Origin: CAZFDT01 sp964518335
GTDB lineage: Bacteria > Planctomycetota > Phycisphaerae > Phycisphaerales > Phycisphaeraceae
Direction of reading: 5' to 3'
DNA: 64,000 nt
Assembly (NCBI GenBank): GCA_964518335.1
Contig: CAZFDT010000010.1
Span: 34,550-98,549 of the forward strand
Shown piece by piece: positions 23,966 to 32,286 of this stretch. Both the position numbers and the translations under genes were made by a program. Position 1 is the stretch's first letter, and each line of letters begins with the position of its first letter. The notes beneath the pieces were generated by a model. The model ran no database searches. It was not told where the DNA came from and was given only the letters and a program-made list of their open reading frames with translations.

Positions 23966-26272
23966 TCAGGCGGCGCGGGCCGGGGCCGGTCCGTCGGGTG
24001 GGACGCCGATGGCCTTGAGCCATTTGCGAGGCCACTGTCGCCAGACGGCGCGGTGGAGCCACTGCAGCGATTGGGGATCGGCCAGCAGGGCGAGCTTCTG
24101 CTTCCTCTTGAGGTAGCGTGGCCCGCCGTGGAGGGCGACCTGTCGCACCTTTTCGCGGGCGCGGCTGGTGTCGTGACCGGTGGCGGCCAGGACCTCCAGG
24201 TGCAGGGCGAACAGGGCCGGATCGACGAGCAGACGGCTGATGGCGTCGAGCTTGCGGTCGCGCTGGGCGATGGCCTCGTTCTCTTCGTGGAAGAGTTGCA
24301 TGCGTTCGAGCACGCGCGGGGCGCGGGTCTCCTCGGGGATGAGCAGCAGGCCCGCGTCGCGCGCCTTCTGGCCCAGGCGGGCGCTGGACAGGACCATCGA
24401 GATGGGCACGGAGCAGATGAGGCTGAAGAAGATGGGCGTGAGCCACCAGAAGAGGGCAGGGGCGAGGATCCAGGTGGCGACGGCGGCGGCGAGACCGGCG
24501 ACGGTGTGTCCGCCGTGGGCGTCGAACGCTTCGTGCAGGCCGATGCCCGTTTCGTTGCGGCGCTGCGGGCCCCAATGGACGCTGTGGCCCATCAGGGTCA
24601 CTGCCACAAACGTGGCGTGAAAGGCCATGAGGATCGGGGCGATGAACACGCTGACGACGGTTTCGACGAAGACCGAGACCGCGGCCTTGCCCTCGCCGCC
24701 GTGGGCCGCCAGCTTCTCGCGGTTCATCAGCAGCAGGAGGAAGCTCCAGAACTTGGGCAACAGCAGCAGGGTCATGGTGCCGATGAAAAGAACCAGCGAG
24801 CGGTTGCTCTGCAGGAGGGTGATGGTCCTGGTCATCATGGTGGGCTGGACGGGCTCCTCCTCGAACGCGAGGACGGGCGCCGGCGGAGGCGCCGCCTCGA
24901 CCGCGGGTGCGGCGGCGGGCTCATCGGCAGGCGGGTCCACTGCGGCGACGGTGGCTTCGGCGGCGTCCTCGATGACGGCGTGCGGCGGCGCTTCGGGCGC
25001 GGCCTCGACGATTGCAGCGGGCTCAGCTTCGACCAAGTCGGACTTGGGCACGTGCGTCGTCGCCGCCACGATCCCGCCGACGACCATGAACAACAGCCAC
25101 AGCGGGCTGGACAGATAGCTCATCGCGCCCATGCCCAGGTGGATGCGGCTGATGGGGTGGAAGCCGTAGGCGAACACCAGGCGCAGGTGCTGCAGGTTGC
25201 CCTGGCACCAGCGCTGATCGCGCTTGGCGAAGTCGATGAGGGTGGTGGGGCATTCCTCGTAGGAGCCGGGCAGGTCGTGGGCGATCTGGACCTTGTACCC
25301 GGCGCGGCGGATGAGGGCGGCCTCGACGAAGTCGTGGGAGAGGATCTCGCCGCCGAGGGGCGCTTTGCCGGGCAGGTCGGGCAGGCCGCAGTAGTTGATG
25401 AACGCCTCGGTGCGGATGATGGCGTTGTGGCCGTAGTAGTTGCCGTCCACCGCGGTCCAGAGGGCGAACCCGGTGGTGAAGATCTCGCCATAGACGCTGG
25501 CGGCGAACTGCTGGCAACGGGCGAAGAGCGAGCCGCGGTTGACCGGCATGGGCGGGGCCTGCAGGATGCCGATGCGGTCGTCGTCCTCCATGCGGCGGAC
25601 CATCTCGACGAGGGTCGAGCCGGCCATCACGCTGTCGGCGTCGAGAATGAGGAAGTAGCGGTAGTGAGCGCCCCAGCGTCGGCACCAGTCGGCGATGTTG
25701 CCGCTCTTGCGGTGCAGGTTGCGGTGGCGACGGCGGTAGAACACCTGCCCGCCCGCGCCCTCGACCGACGCCTTGAAGCGAGCCCACGCCTGCTCCTCGG
25801 CGATCCACTTGTCGGGATCGGTCGTGTCGCTGAGCACGAAGATGTCGAACTGATGGCCCTCGCCGGTGGCGCGCAGGGACTCGTGGATGGCCGCCAGCCC
25901 GGCGAAGGTGCGCGTCGAGTCCTCGTTGTAGACGGGCATGAGCAGCGCGGTGCGCGGCAACGGGCCCCTGTTGGGCGCGACGTAACTGCGCACCTTGATG
26001 ACGGCGTGCGGGTCGTACTTGCGCACGCACTGGATAAAGCCCATCGTCGCGGTCCAGAACGACAGGCTGATCCAGATGAAGAGGATGACGAACAGCGCGG
26101 TGAGCACGCCGTCGAGCACGCTGAACCCGTCGGCGGCGAACAGCTCGACGAACACCCAGACGGCGGCCACCGTGGTCGCGGCGGTGAGCAGCGTGAGGAT
26201 GATGCGTGGCAGCAGGTAGCGATGCCGCCGCCGGTCGAGGTCGATCGAAGTTGAGGCTGGGGGGGAAGCCAT
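23966..26272 (-). CDS. opgH: Glucan biosynthesis glucosyltransferase H
   Basis: A 768-residue inner-membrane glycosyltransferase (GT2) of the OpgH/MdoH family, which builds the beta-1,2-glucan backbone of osmoregulated periplasmic glucans. Two membrane segments lie at about 20-80, then the GT domain with LLMPVYNEDS, LILDADSVMAGS and DQRWCQGNLQHLRLVF, then several C-terminal membrane segments. An Ala/Pro/Glu-rich insertion of about 70 residues (about 411-481) separates two membrane segments and is not usual in proteobacterial OpgH. E. coli OpgH is about 850 residues. It is the last gene of the opgG-x-opgH set. Confidence 0.9.
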   Translation of the reverse strand: MASPPASTSIDLDRRRHRYLLPRIILTLLTAATTVAAVWVFVELFAADGFSVLDGVLTALFVILFIWISLSFWTATMGFIQCVRKYDPHAVIKVRSYVAPNRGPLPRTALLMPVYNEDSTRTFAGLAAIHESLRATGEGHQFDIFVLSDTTDPDKWIAEEQAWARFKASVEGAGGQVFYRRRHRNLHRKSGNIADWCRRWGAHYRYFLILDADSVMAGSTLVEMVRRMEDDDRIGILQAPPMPVNRGSLFARCQQFAASVYGEIFTTGFALWTAVDGNYYGHNAIIRTEAFINYCGLPDLPGKAPLGGEILSHDFVEAALIRRAGYKVQIAHDLPGSYEECPTTLIDFAKRDQRWCQGNLQHLRLVFAYGFHPISRIHLGMGAMSYLSSPLWLLFMVVGGIVAATTHVPKSDLVEAEPAAIVEAAPEAPPHAVIEDAAEATVAAVDPPADEPAAAPAVEAAPPPAPVLAFEEEPVQPTMMTRTITLLQSNRSLVLFIGTMTLLLLPKFWSFLLLLMNREKLAAHGGEGKAAVSVFVETVVSVFIAPILMAFHATFVAVTLMGHSVHWGPQRRNETGIGLHEAFDAHGGHTVAGLAAAVATWILAPALFWWLTPIFFSLICSVPISMVLSSARLGQKARDAGLLLIPEETRAPRVLERMQLFHEENEAIAQRDRKLDAISRLLVDPALFALHLEVLAATGHDTSRAREKVRQVALHGGPRYLKRKQKLALLADPQSLQWLHRAVWRQWPRKWLKAIGVPPDGPAPARAA

Positions 26273-26284
26273 GACGACCGTGAC

Positions 26285-26887
26285 TCAGCGCCCGCCAAGC
26301 GTGGCCAGGAAGTTGCCGCCCCAGGCGCGGAGGCGATCGACGACGCGACGCCAGAAGGCGCCGCTGATCATGTCGGGCAGTTCGCCGATGGCCTGGGGGT
26401 CCATATCGGAACGGAGGACGGGCGGCACGACCTGGACGCCGCCGGCCTTGACGACGCGGAGCATCGGCTCGGGCAGGCCGGCCGTTTGTCCGTAAGCGCG
26501 TGGGTGATGCGCCAGCAGTGGACGAAGGCGCAGCAGCAGCATGCCACGCGAGGCGTGCGTGGGCATCGTCACACCGGCGGCGGCGAGTGTCTGGTCCAGC
26601 CAACGGTTGGTTCGCGCCGACGCCTCGTGCAGCGCCGCGCCCAGCAGGTCGTGCCCGTCGGCTTCGAGCGTCGCGGCGTTGGCGAACACGCTTTCGAGCA
26701 CCTGCCCCACCAGCTCGTGGATCACGTCGTGATCGCGCAGACCCAGCGAGCGGAAGTACGCGGCGACGCGCAGCATCGCCTCGTTCTTCTGCGCATCGGC
26801 GACGGGCAGCCCGGCATTGGGCGACCTGGCCGGCGTCAGCGCCGCGCTCGTGCTGGACTGGCTCAGGGATTCCACGTATAGCTCCAC
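26285..26887 (-). CDS. Unknown protein between opgG and opgH
   Basis: A protein of about 200 residues with no family I recognise. It is mostly helical, with an Ala/Leu-rich central region (LEADGHDLLGAALHEASART) and a Trp-containing end (FWRRVVDRLRAWGGNFLATL). There is no signal peptide or clear membrane segment. The start is uncertain. GTG 26887 has GAGGA about 15 bases upstream and GTG 26875 is an alternative; both overlap the opgG 3' end. Overlap on one side and a 12-bp gap to opgH on the other suggest a dedicated accessory role in glucan synthesis. Proteobacterial opgGH operons lack such a gene. Confidence 0.6.
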   Translation of the reverse strand: MELYVESLSQSSTSAALTPARSPNAGLPVADAQKNEAMLRVAAYFRSLGLRDHDVIHELVGQVLESVFANAATLEADGHDLLGAALHEASARTNRWLDQTLAAAGVTMPTHASRGMLLLRLRPLLAHHPRAYGQTAGLPEPMLRVVKAGGVQVVPPVLRSDMDPQAIGELPDMISGAFWRRVVDRLRAWGGNFLATLGGR

Positions 26888-28470
26888 GTCTCGGTCAGCA
26901 CGTCCTCGCCATTCTTCATGAACGCGCGCACATCCACCGCCTGGCTGCGATCCTCCGGCATCACGTCGAAGAACGCACGCCACTTGCCCGTCGCACGGTT
27001 GAAGTGTGCCACGGCGTTCTCCACCTGACCGTTGGTCGCCGACGCGACCACCTGCATCGACTCGGCTTCCTCGACCGCGGCCACGTCCAGCGCGGCCAGC
27101 GGCGGGCCGTCAAAATCGATCAGGAACCGCATCGCACCCTCCGGCACGGTGATCGTCTTGTGCTGGAACCCCTCCGGCCGCCACATGCGCCGCGTCGCAA
27201 TCGCCCTGCCCCCGACGTGATGGGCCGGGTCGTGATTCATCACGTGCAGGCGATAGCGATAGTTCAGACGCTCGCCCGCCGTCACCGGCGCGTCGGCGAC
27301 GAACTGGGCCACGATGTTGTCCATCCCCTCGTCGTCGCTGGCGATTTCCAGCAGGTCGATACGGCCGGCGCCGAAGCCTTCGATCGGCTCGATCCAGGCG
27401 CTGGGGCGGATGTGGTACTCGGACTCGACATCCTCGTAGTGCAGGTAATTGCGGTCGCGCTGCATGAGGCCAAAGCCCTTGAGGCTCTTGCTCAGGAATA
27501 ACGACGTGCGCGTGTGCCTGGGGTTGGCCAGGGGACGCCAGATCCACTCGCCGTTCTTGTCGGCGATGAGCAGGCCATCAGAGTCGTGGACCTCGGGCCT
27601 GAAGTCGTACACCGGCCGCACCTCCGCCTCGCCGTAGAGATACATGCTCGTCAGTGGTGCGATGCCCAGCTTCTGGATCGACGTGCGCGGGAACAGGTGC
27701 TTGTCGATCTCGATGACGGTGTCGCCCGTTTCTGTGGCGTGCGGCGTGATGTCGATGCGATAGGCGCCGCTGATGCTGGGGCTGTCGAGCAGGGCGAACA
27801 TGGTGACGGTGCGGCTGTCCTTCTGAGGCGTCACGACCCAATACCTGCGAAAGGCGGGGAACTCCTCACCACTGGGCAGGCCGGTGTCGATCGCCAGCCC
27901 GCGCACCGACAGACCATAGTGCTGCCCCTTGGCCAGTGGACGGAAGTAACTGGCGCCCAGGAAGCTCACCAGCTCGTCGAACTTGCCCGGCGCATTGAGC
28001 TCGAACAGATACTTCAGCCCCGCGAAGCCGAGGTTGTCCGGCAGCGGGCCCATCGTCTTGTCGTGGTACTCGAACCACTCGCTGTGGTAGGGCACCAGTT
28101 CGGCCTTGTCGCCCTCGACCAGCGACACATCCACCTGCTGCGTGTGCAGCCACCCGCGGTGGAAGAACATCATGCGGAAGGGAAGCCCCTCCTTGGCCCA
28201 CACCGCCTGGTCGCGGTGGTGTTGAATCCTGCGGAACTGGTCGTAGGTCATCGACTGCAGCGCTGCCGGCAGCACGGGGGGACGATCGTCGTAGGGCTTG
28301 GCGGCCAGAGCCTGCGCCTGGGCGATGACAGTGTCGAAGGAAAACGCATCGGCCTGCTGCGGCTGGGCGTCGCCCTCGTCGGCGCGCACGATTTGCGTCG
28401 CACCCGCCGCCAGCCATGCGATCAGCGCACAGCGCACCAACCAACCACCGCTTCGATGCAATCTCGGCAT
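26863..28470 (-). CDS. opgG: Periplasmic glucan biosynthesis protein G
   Basis: A 535-residue exported protein of the OpgG/MdoG family, needed to branch or release osmoregulated periplasmic glucans. The signal peptide is LVRCALIAWLAAGATQIVRA (about residues 11-30). Hallmarks include YDDRPPVLPAALQSMTYDQF, RFIRFQ-like IQHHRDQAVW, FPAFRRYWVVTPQKDS near the centre and YRYRLHVMNHDPAHHVGGR in the C-terminal immunoglobulin-like part. Length fits the family (about 510 residues). Start ATG with AGGGAT upstream. A weak minus-strand TAGAAT at about 28550 could be part of its promoter. Confidence 0.9.
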   Translation of the reverse strand: MPRLHRSGGWLVRCALIAWLAAGATQIVRADEGDAQPQQADAFSFDTVIAQAQALAAKPYDDRPPVLPAALQSMTYDQFRRIQHHRDQAVWAKEGLPFRMMFFHRGWLHTQQVDVSLVEGDKAELVPYHSEWFEYHDKTMGPLPDNLGFAGLKYLFELNAPGKFDELVSFLGASYFRPLAKGQHYGLSVRGLAIDTGLPSGEEFPAFRRYWVVTPQKDSRTVTMFALLDSPSISGAYRIDITPHATETGDTVIEIDKHLFPRTSIQKLGIAPLTSMYLYGEAEVRPVYDFRPEVHDSDGLLIADKNGEWIWRPLANPRHTRTSLFLSKSLKGFGLMQRDRNYLHYEDVESEYHIRPSAWIEPIEGFGAGRIDLLEIASDDEGMDNIVAQFVADAPVTAGERLNYRYRLHVMNHDPAHHVGGRAIATRRMWRPEGFQHKTITVPEGAMRFLIDFDGPPLAALDVAAVEEAESMQVVASATNGQVENAVAHFNRATGKWRAFFDVMPEDRSQAVDVRAFMKNGEDVLTETWSYTWNP

Positions 28471-28593
28471 GGGATCCCTGTGAAGTTGCCCGCCCCCAAG
28501 CCATGCGTCGCCACCACGAGCTGAACACGCGCACCCTGGGTCGGTGGTTTATTCTACACACGCGCCGCCCCGATGAATACCCCTGGTCGGGCA

Positions 28594-30369
28594 TCAATCC
28601 GACACCGCTTCGACGCTGCGGCCACGGTAATAACCGCGCAACAGCCGCAGCAGATCGACGCCGCCGATCGCGGTGGCCGCCTGTGTTCGCCGCACCGTGT
28701 CGCCGATGGCGAACGCCAGCGACCACTGCCGCAGCAACAGCCGATAACGTCGCCACAGGGACCAGTCCGGGTCATAGATCGCCGTCGCCTCGCTGGTGAC
28801 GCCGTTGAGCTCGACGATGCGAAACCCCTCCCCGCGGCGCAAGGCGTCAGCGTCGGCGTAGCGCAGGTCGAACCGGCCGAAGTGGAACCCCCGGAAGCTC
28901 GCCACCGCGAGATCCAGCGCGTCCCGCAAGGCAGCCGTCGCCAGGTGCGACCCGTCGCGGAACAGCGTGCCCTGGCAGTGGTTGCCCGCCATCGCCAGTG
29001 GCAGTCGCTCCCCCCGTGCCAGCACGCGGTCGCGCTGCAGCTCGTGACGTTGCAGAAACACCCCCGCCTGCATCCGGTAGCGGCGGTGTCGCCAGATGAG
29101 CTGTTCGACAGTGTGCCGACCGTCGCCTTCGAGTACGGGAAAGACCTTGTCGGTAATCGCCAGGATGTGTCCCTGCCGTTCACCGGGAAAACGATAGTAG
29201 AACACCCCCGCCTCGCAAGGCCCAGGATCGTATGTCTGCACGAGGATCGGCCCGGCGTTGGCGTCGAAGTACTGCCTCGCGCCCTCCGGCGCCCGCACCA
29301 GCTTCACCCCGGCGCCGCGCTGGCCCGCATCCGGCTTGAGCACCAAAGGCCACGACCATCCCCGCTCGCCCATCAACGCCTCCAGCGCCGCCCAACGGTC
29401 CGCGCTGGCGTCTTCCCCCCCTCCCACGCGCCCGCTGGGAACGATCATGCCCCGGTCCAACTGCAGCAGAATCTCCAGCTTCGACTCGCCCACCACGCCC
29501 CCCTGCGGTATCCCGGGGTTGGCCAGCGTCCACACCGTCAGGCCGCGGTGGCGCAGGCTCAGCCAGGCGTACCACGGCACGACCGGCAGGTAGAACAGCC
29601 ACGCCGGCCAGAACTCGACGCGGAACCACCGACTCACGGCAACCACCAGCCGCGCTCGCCCGATCGGCGTCGCCGCCAGCGTCGCCACACGCACCGCCGC
29701 CAGCACCACCACCACCGCCGCGATCGCCCCCAGCCAACTGTGCTCGCCGAAGATCGCACGCAGTGGCGACGCCGCCGCACCGCCCAACACCACCACCAGC
29801 AGCAACATCGCCGGCGCCCAGATCGCCACCGCCAGGCACGTCCACGCCGCAAACCGCAGCGGCTCCTTGCCCAGCGCCCCCGCCGCGACGTACAGCGGCA
29901 GCCGCGTCCCCGGGATGAACCGCGACGCCAGCACCGCCGTCCACCCGTGCCGGTCGAACCAGCGCCCCAGCGCCTCGACCTGATGCACCGGCAGCCGCCG
30001 CGCCACCGCACGCCAGCGCAACGCCCGTCGCCCCGCCACCCACCCGATCGCGTACAAACCCAGGTCCCCGCTGAATATCCCCACGAATATCCCCGTCAAA
30101 CCCACCCACCAGTCGAGCTGGCCCTGCTTCACCAGCAGACCCGTCAGCACCGTCGTCGGGTCCTCCAGGATGTAGCTCGACAGCACGATCGCCCCGATCT
30201 GCGACCACGGCGGCAACAGGCGCGGATCGACGCCCAGCGGCAGAATCGGCGCCGCCTTCGGGTCGGCCTGCGACGGCGATGAATCGCCGCCCAACGCCAC
30301 CCCCACCACAGGCCACAGCAGCGCCAGGCCGATCAGCCACCCCCAGCGCCAGCGGCCGCGACGTGTCAT
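28594..30369 (-). CDS. DedA (VTT) domain fused to an ATP-grasp-like domain
   Basis: A 591-residue two-part protein. Residues 1-235 form a DedA/SNARE-associated membrane domain with the family motif ASRFIPGTRLPLYVAAGAL and several membrane segments; DedA proteins move lipids or undecaprenyl carriers. Residues about 270-570 form a soluble ATP-grasp-like domain. It shows the nucleotide strand LVLKPDAGQRGAGVKLV, the central AGNHCQGTLFRDGS and the metal-site end FRIVELNGVTSEA. No internal start or stop separates them. Such ligases usually join a carboxylate to an amine. The gene overlaps the NRDE gene by 4 bp. The substrate is unknown; modification of a lipid moved by the DedA part is a guess. Confidence 0.75.
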   Translation of the reverse strand: MTRRGRWRWGWLIGLALLWPVVGVALGGDSSPSQADPKAAPILPLGVDPRLLPPWSQIGAIVLSSYILEDPTTVLTGLLVKQGQLDWWVGLTGIFVGIFSGDLGLYAIGWVAGRRALRWRAVARRLPVHQVEALGRWFDRHGWTAVLASRFIPGTRLPLYVAAGALGKEPLRFAAWTCLAVAIWAPAMLLLVVVLGGAAASPLRAIFGEHSWLGAIAAVVVVLAAVRVATLAATPIGRARLVVAVSRWFRVEFWPAWLFYLPVVPWYAWLSLRHRGLTVWTLANPGIPQGGVVGESKLEILLQLDRGMIVPSGRVGGGEDASADRWAALEALMGERGWSWPLVLKPDAGQRGAGVKLVRAPEGARQYFDANAGPILVQTYDPGPCEAGVFYYRFPGERQGHILAITDKVFPVLEGDGRHTVEQLIWRHRRYRMQAGVFLQRHELQRDRVLARGERLPLAMAGNHCQGTLFRDGSHLATAALRDALDLAVASFRGFHFGRFDLRYADADALRRGEGFRIVELNGVTSEATAIYDPDWSLWRRYRLLLRQWSLAFAIGDTVRRTQAATAIGGVDLLRLLRGYYRGRSVEAVSD

Positions 30370-31166
30370 CGAGCCGCCTCGACGGGCAAGTGCAACGCCA
30401 GCTCCGCCCGTGTCACCGCGGCCGTCGGATGGTCCGGCGCGTCAGCGTGATAGATCATGCGCACCCGGTCGCTGTCGCGCTCGATCACCGTCAGGCTCAC
30501 CGTGCGGGCATCGGCGCGGCTCATGTTCACGCTCAGGTGCGGCTGGCCGGCAAAACGATGGCGGTGGAACCGGTCCTGCACAAGCGGCCACTGCTCGGCG
30601 GGACAGCCGAACATCTGGCGGAACAGCCCCCGCCGCGGCGGCTCCACCACCGCATCGCCCAGGCCCGAGGAAGTCAGCATGATCGGCTCGGCGCCCAGCG
30701 GTGCCGCGGTCGAGGTCAACCCTTCCCCATCGCTCGACGCCGTCAACACCAGGCGGCCATCAGTCAGCAGCAGCCGGAACGGCGGATACAACCGCGGGTT
30801 GAGCCCACGCAGCACCAGGTCCGCCTGCCGGGCGTCGCCGCAGGCCATCAGGTGTGGAATCACCGTGCCGCGCGACACGCGCAGGCCAATGGTCGAGTCA
30901 TCGTGGGCATCGCGCCACGCCGTCGAACGCATCGGCAGGCGCGTGTTGGCGTTAAGCAGCGCCGCCGCCAGACCGGCGTCGTTGACAGCGACCCACGTGC
31001 CGTCCGAATCCGGGTCGATGGGCATCATCACCTGGCGCCGGCCGCACGCGCGGACCTGCGGCGGCAAAGCCCTCGCCCGCGTCCGTCGCTCGTCGCGGTT
31101 GCACGCCAGACGCCACCCCCGCCAGCCTTGCCCGCCGGTCGTAGGGATGAGTGTCACGGTACACAT
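30366..31166 (-). CDS. NRDE (TANGO2-like) family protein
   Basis: A 266-residue protein of the NRDE/DUF833 family. It starts MCTVTLIP and carries the namesake LACNRDERRTR motif near residue 22. The Cys at position 2 and the fold suggest an N-terminal nucleophile hydrolase, while the human relative TANGO2 has been linked to heme or lipid handling. A conserved DGTWVAVNDAGLAAALLN follows. It starts 1 bp after the DinB gene stop and overlaps the DedA fusion gene, so three functionally unlike genes form one transcript. Confidence 0.82.
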   Translation of the reverse strand: MCTVTLIPTTGGQGWRGWRLACNRDERRTRARALPPQVRACGRRQVMMPIDPDSDGTWVAVNDAGLAAALLNANTRLPMRSTAWRDAHDDSTIGLRVSRGTVIPHLMACGDARQADLVLRGLNPRLYPPFRLLLTDGRLVLTASSDGEGLTSTAAPLGAEPIMLTSSGLGDAVVEPPRRGLFRQMFGCPAEQWPLVQDRFHRHRFAGQPHLSVNMSRADARTVSLTVIERDSDRVRMIYHADAPDHPTAAVTRAELALHLPVEAAR

Positions 31167-31167
31167 G

Positions 31168-31782
31168 CTATTGCTGCTGCTGCTCCTGTTGCAGTTGCAC
31201 AAACTGCTCCTGCGGCTGCTGCGCCTGCTGCTGACGCTGCAGGTGCGCCACCGTGGACGGCGCGTAGCCAAAACGCAGCGGCGTGACGCCGCCCATGGCC
31301 CGCACCATGGCGCCGATCATCGCGTTGTGATGCACCGTGTGGCTGAGCACAAACGCCAGCTCCCGGCGCGCCGGACACTGCATCGCCACCGCCGGGCCCT
31401 GGCAGGTCAGCGCGGTGCGGACCTGGATCGACTGGTCCAGCGCCGCCGGGTTGAGCGTGCGCAGCTCGCTCACCGCGCGGTCGATCTCCTCAAGCGCCGC
31501 CCCACGGCTGGTCTCAATGCTCGTGCCCCGCTGCCGGTCGTCGTAGTCCAGCAGGCCCGTCGCCAGCCCGCCCAGGAAGGCCGTCACGTGATCGAGACTG
31601 TGGCGCACGTGCCCGCCGACGGTGCCGCCGAACGCCTTGTCGTGCGCTCGGGCGTACTGCTCGTCGCTGATCCCCCCCACCACACCGGCCAGCTCCAGTA
31701 GCACGGCAATCAACGGCTCGACCAACGGCGACAGCGCCGCGGCACATCCGGCTCCCATCGACATCAAGGCCTGCGCCGACAT
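31168..31782 (-). CDS. DinB-like four-helix protein with Gln-rich tail
   Basis: A 204-residue DinB/YfiT-type four-helix protein. The metal-site His residues are visible in VRHSLDHVTAFL and SHTVHHNAMIGAM, the spacing expected of the family. DinB proteins are metal-dependent thiol or sugar transferases or unassigned enzymes. The last 25 residues are unusual, being mostly Gln (QRQQQAQQPQEQF then LQQEQQQQ), and look disordered. The gene is first in the DinB-NRDE-DedA set. Its upstream region is shared with the divergent DUF1015 gene. Confidence 0.75.
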   Translation of the reverse strand: MSAQALMSMGAGCAAALSPLVEPLIAVLLELAGVVGGISDEQYARAHDKAFGGTVGGHVRHSLDHVTAFLGGLATGLLDYDDRQRGTSIETSRGAALEEIDRAVSELRTLNPAALDQSIQVRTALTCQGPAVAMQCPARRELAFVLSHTVHHNAMIGAMVRAMGGVTPLRFGYAPSTVAHLQRQQQAQQPQEQFVQLQQEQQQQ

Positions 31783-31910
31783 CCGTACCCCACATTTCGC
31801 CCCAGTCTGGTGCCCATCATCATCATCCTGCCCCGTCCCGGCAAACGCAACTGGCCGGGCCGACGCCCATGAGATGCCGCATGTCCCGGCCGCGCTACGA
31901 AACGCGCCCC

Positions 31911-31938
31911 TTGACCCCGCGGCGCGTCAGGTTATAAT
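31911..31938 (+). promoter_or_regulatory. Near-consensus housekeeping promoter for the DUF1015 transcript
   Basis: TTGACC (31911-31916) and TATAAT (31933-31938) are separated by 16 bp and match the sigma-70 consensus at 11 of 12 positions. A start near 31945 would give a leader of about 340 bases before the DUF1015 start, containing the CAACTTGCCC repeats. It is the best promoter match I see in the window. Confidence 0.65.
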
Positions 31939-31944
31939 GTTTGG

Positions 31945-32286
31945 GTTATGTTCGCAATGCCGGCCATCCCAGGGGGCGGCGCGGCGCTTCGGCGTCCCGC
32001 ACCGTCGGCGGCGCGACGATGTTAGGTGTCAACTTGCCCCTCAGAACCTGCAACTTGCCCTACGTGGCGATGGGCAAGTTGACCCCAAACCCGCTTGGGA
32101 CGCTGTGATAGGGGTCGGGCGAGGCAACTTGAGGGTCGGACCGTGCAACTTGCTGTACGTGATGATCGAGTTGAGTTGGTTGGGCGATGCCGGCTGTCCC
32201 GGCCTTTCACCCGCCGGCCGTTCGCCGCCGGTGGCGGGTCGGCGTTGCACCCGCTAACCTGTTGGGCTCACGGGAGAGGGTCCACC
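31945..32286 (+). ncRNA. Long leader with CAACTTGCCC repeats and alternative hairpins
   Basis: This non-coding stretch upstream of DUF1015 contains GTCAACTTGCCC (32028-32039), CAACTTGCCC (32051-32060), the inverse GGGCAAGTTGAC (32072-32083), CAACTTG (32125-32131) and CAACTTGC (32146-32153). The first copy can pair with the inverse copy over 12 bp, and the second copy can pair with the same inverse arm over 10 bp, so the two hairpins exclude each other. That geometry suits a regulatory leader or a small RNA. Open frames through the region read as Arg/Pro-rich noise. Protein operators are the alternative explanation. Confidence 0.45.

Noticed and set aside
28594..30369. Two separate genes instead of a fusion
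   Set aside because: The frame is continuous between the DedA and ATP-grasp parts and no convincing start with a ribosome site lies at the junction.
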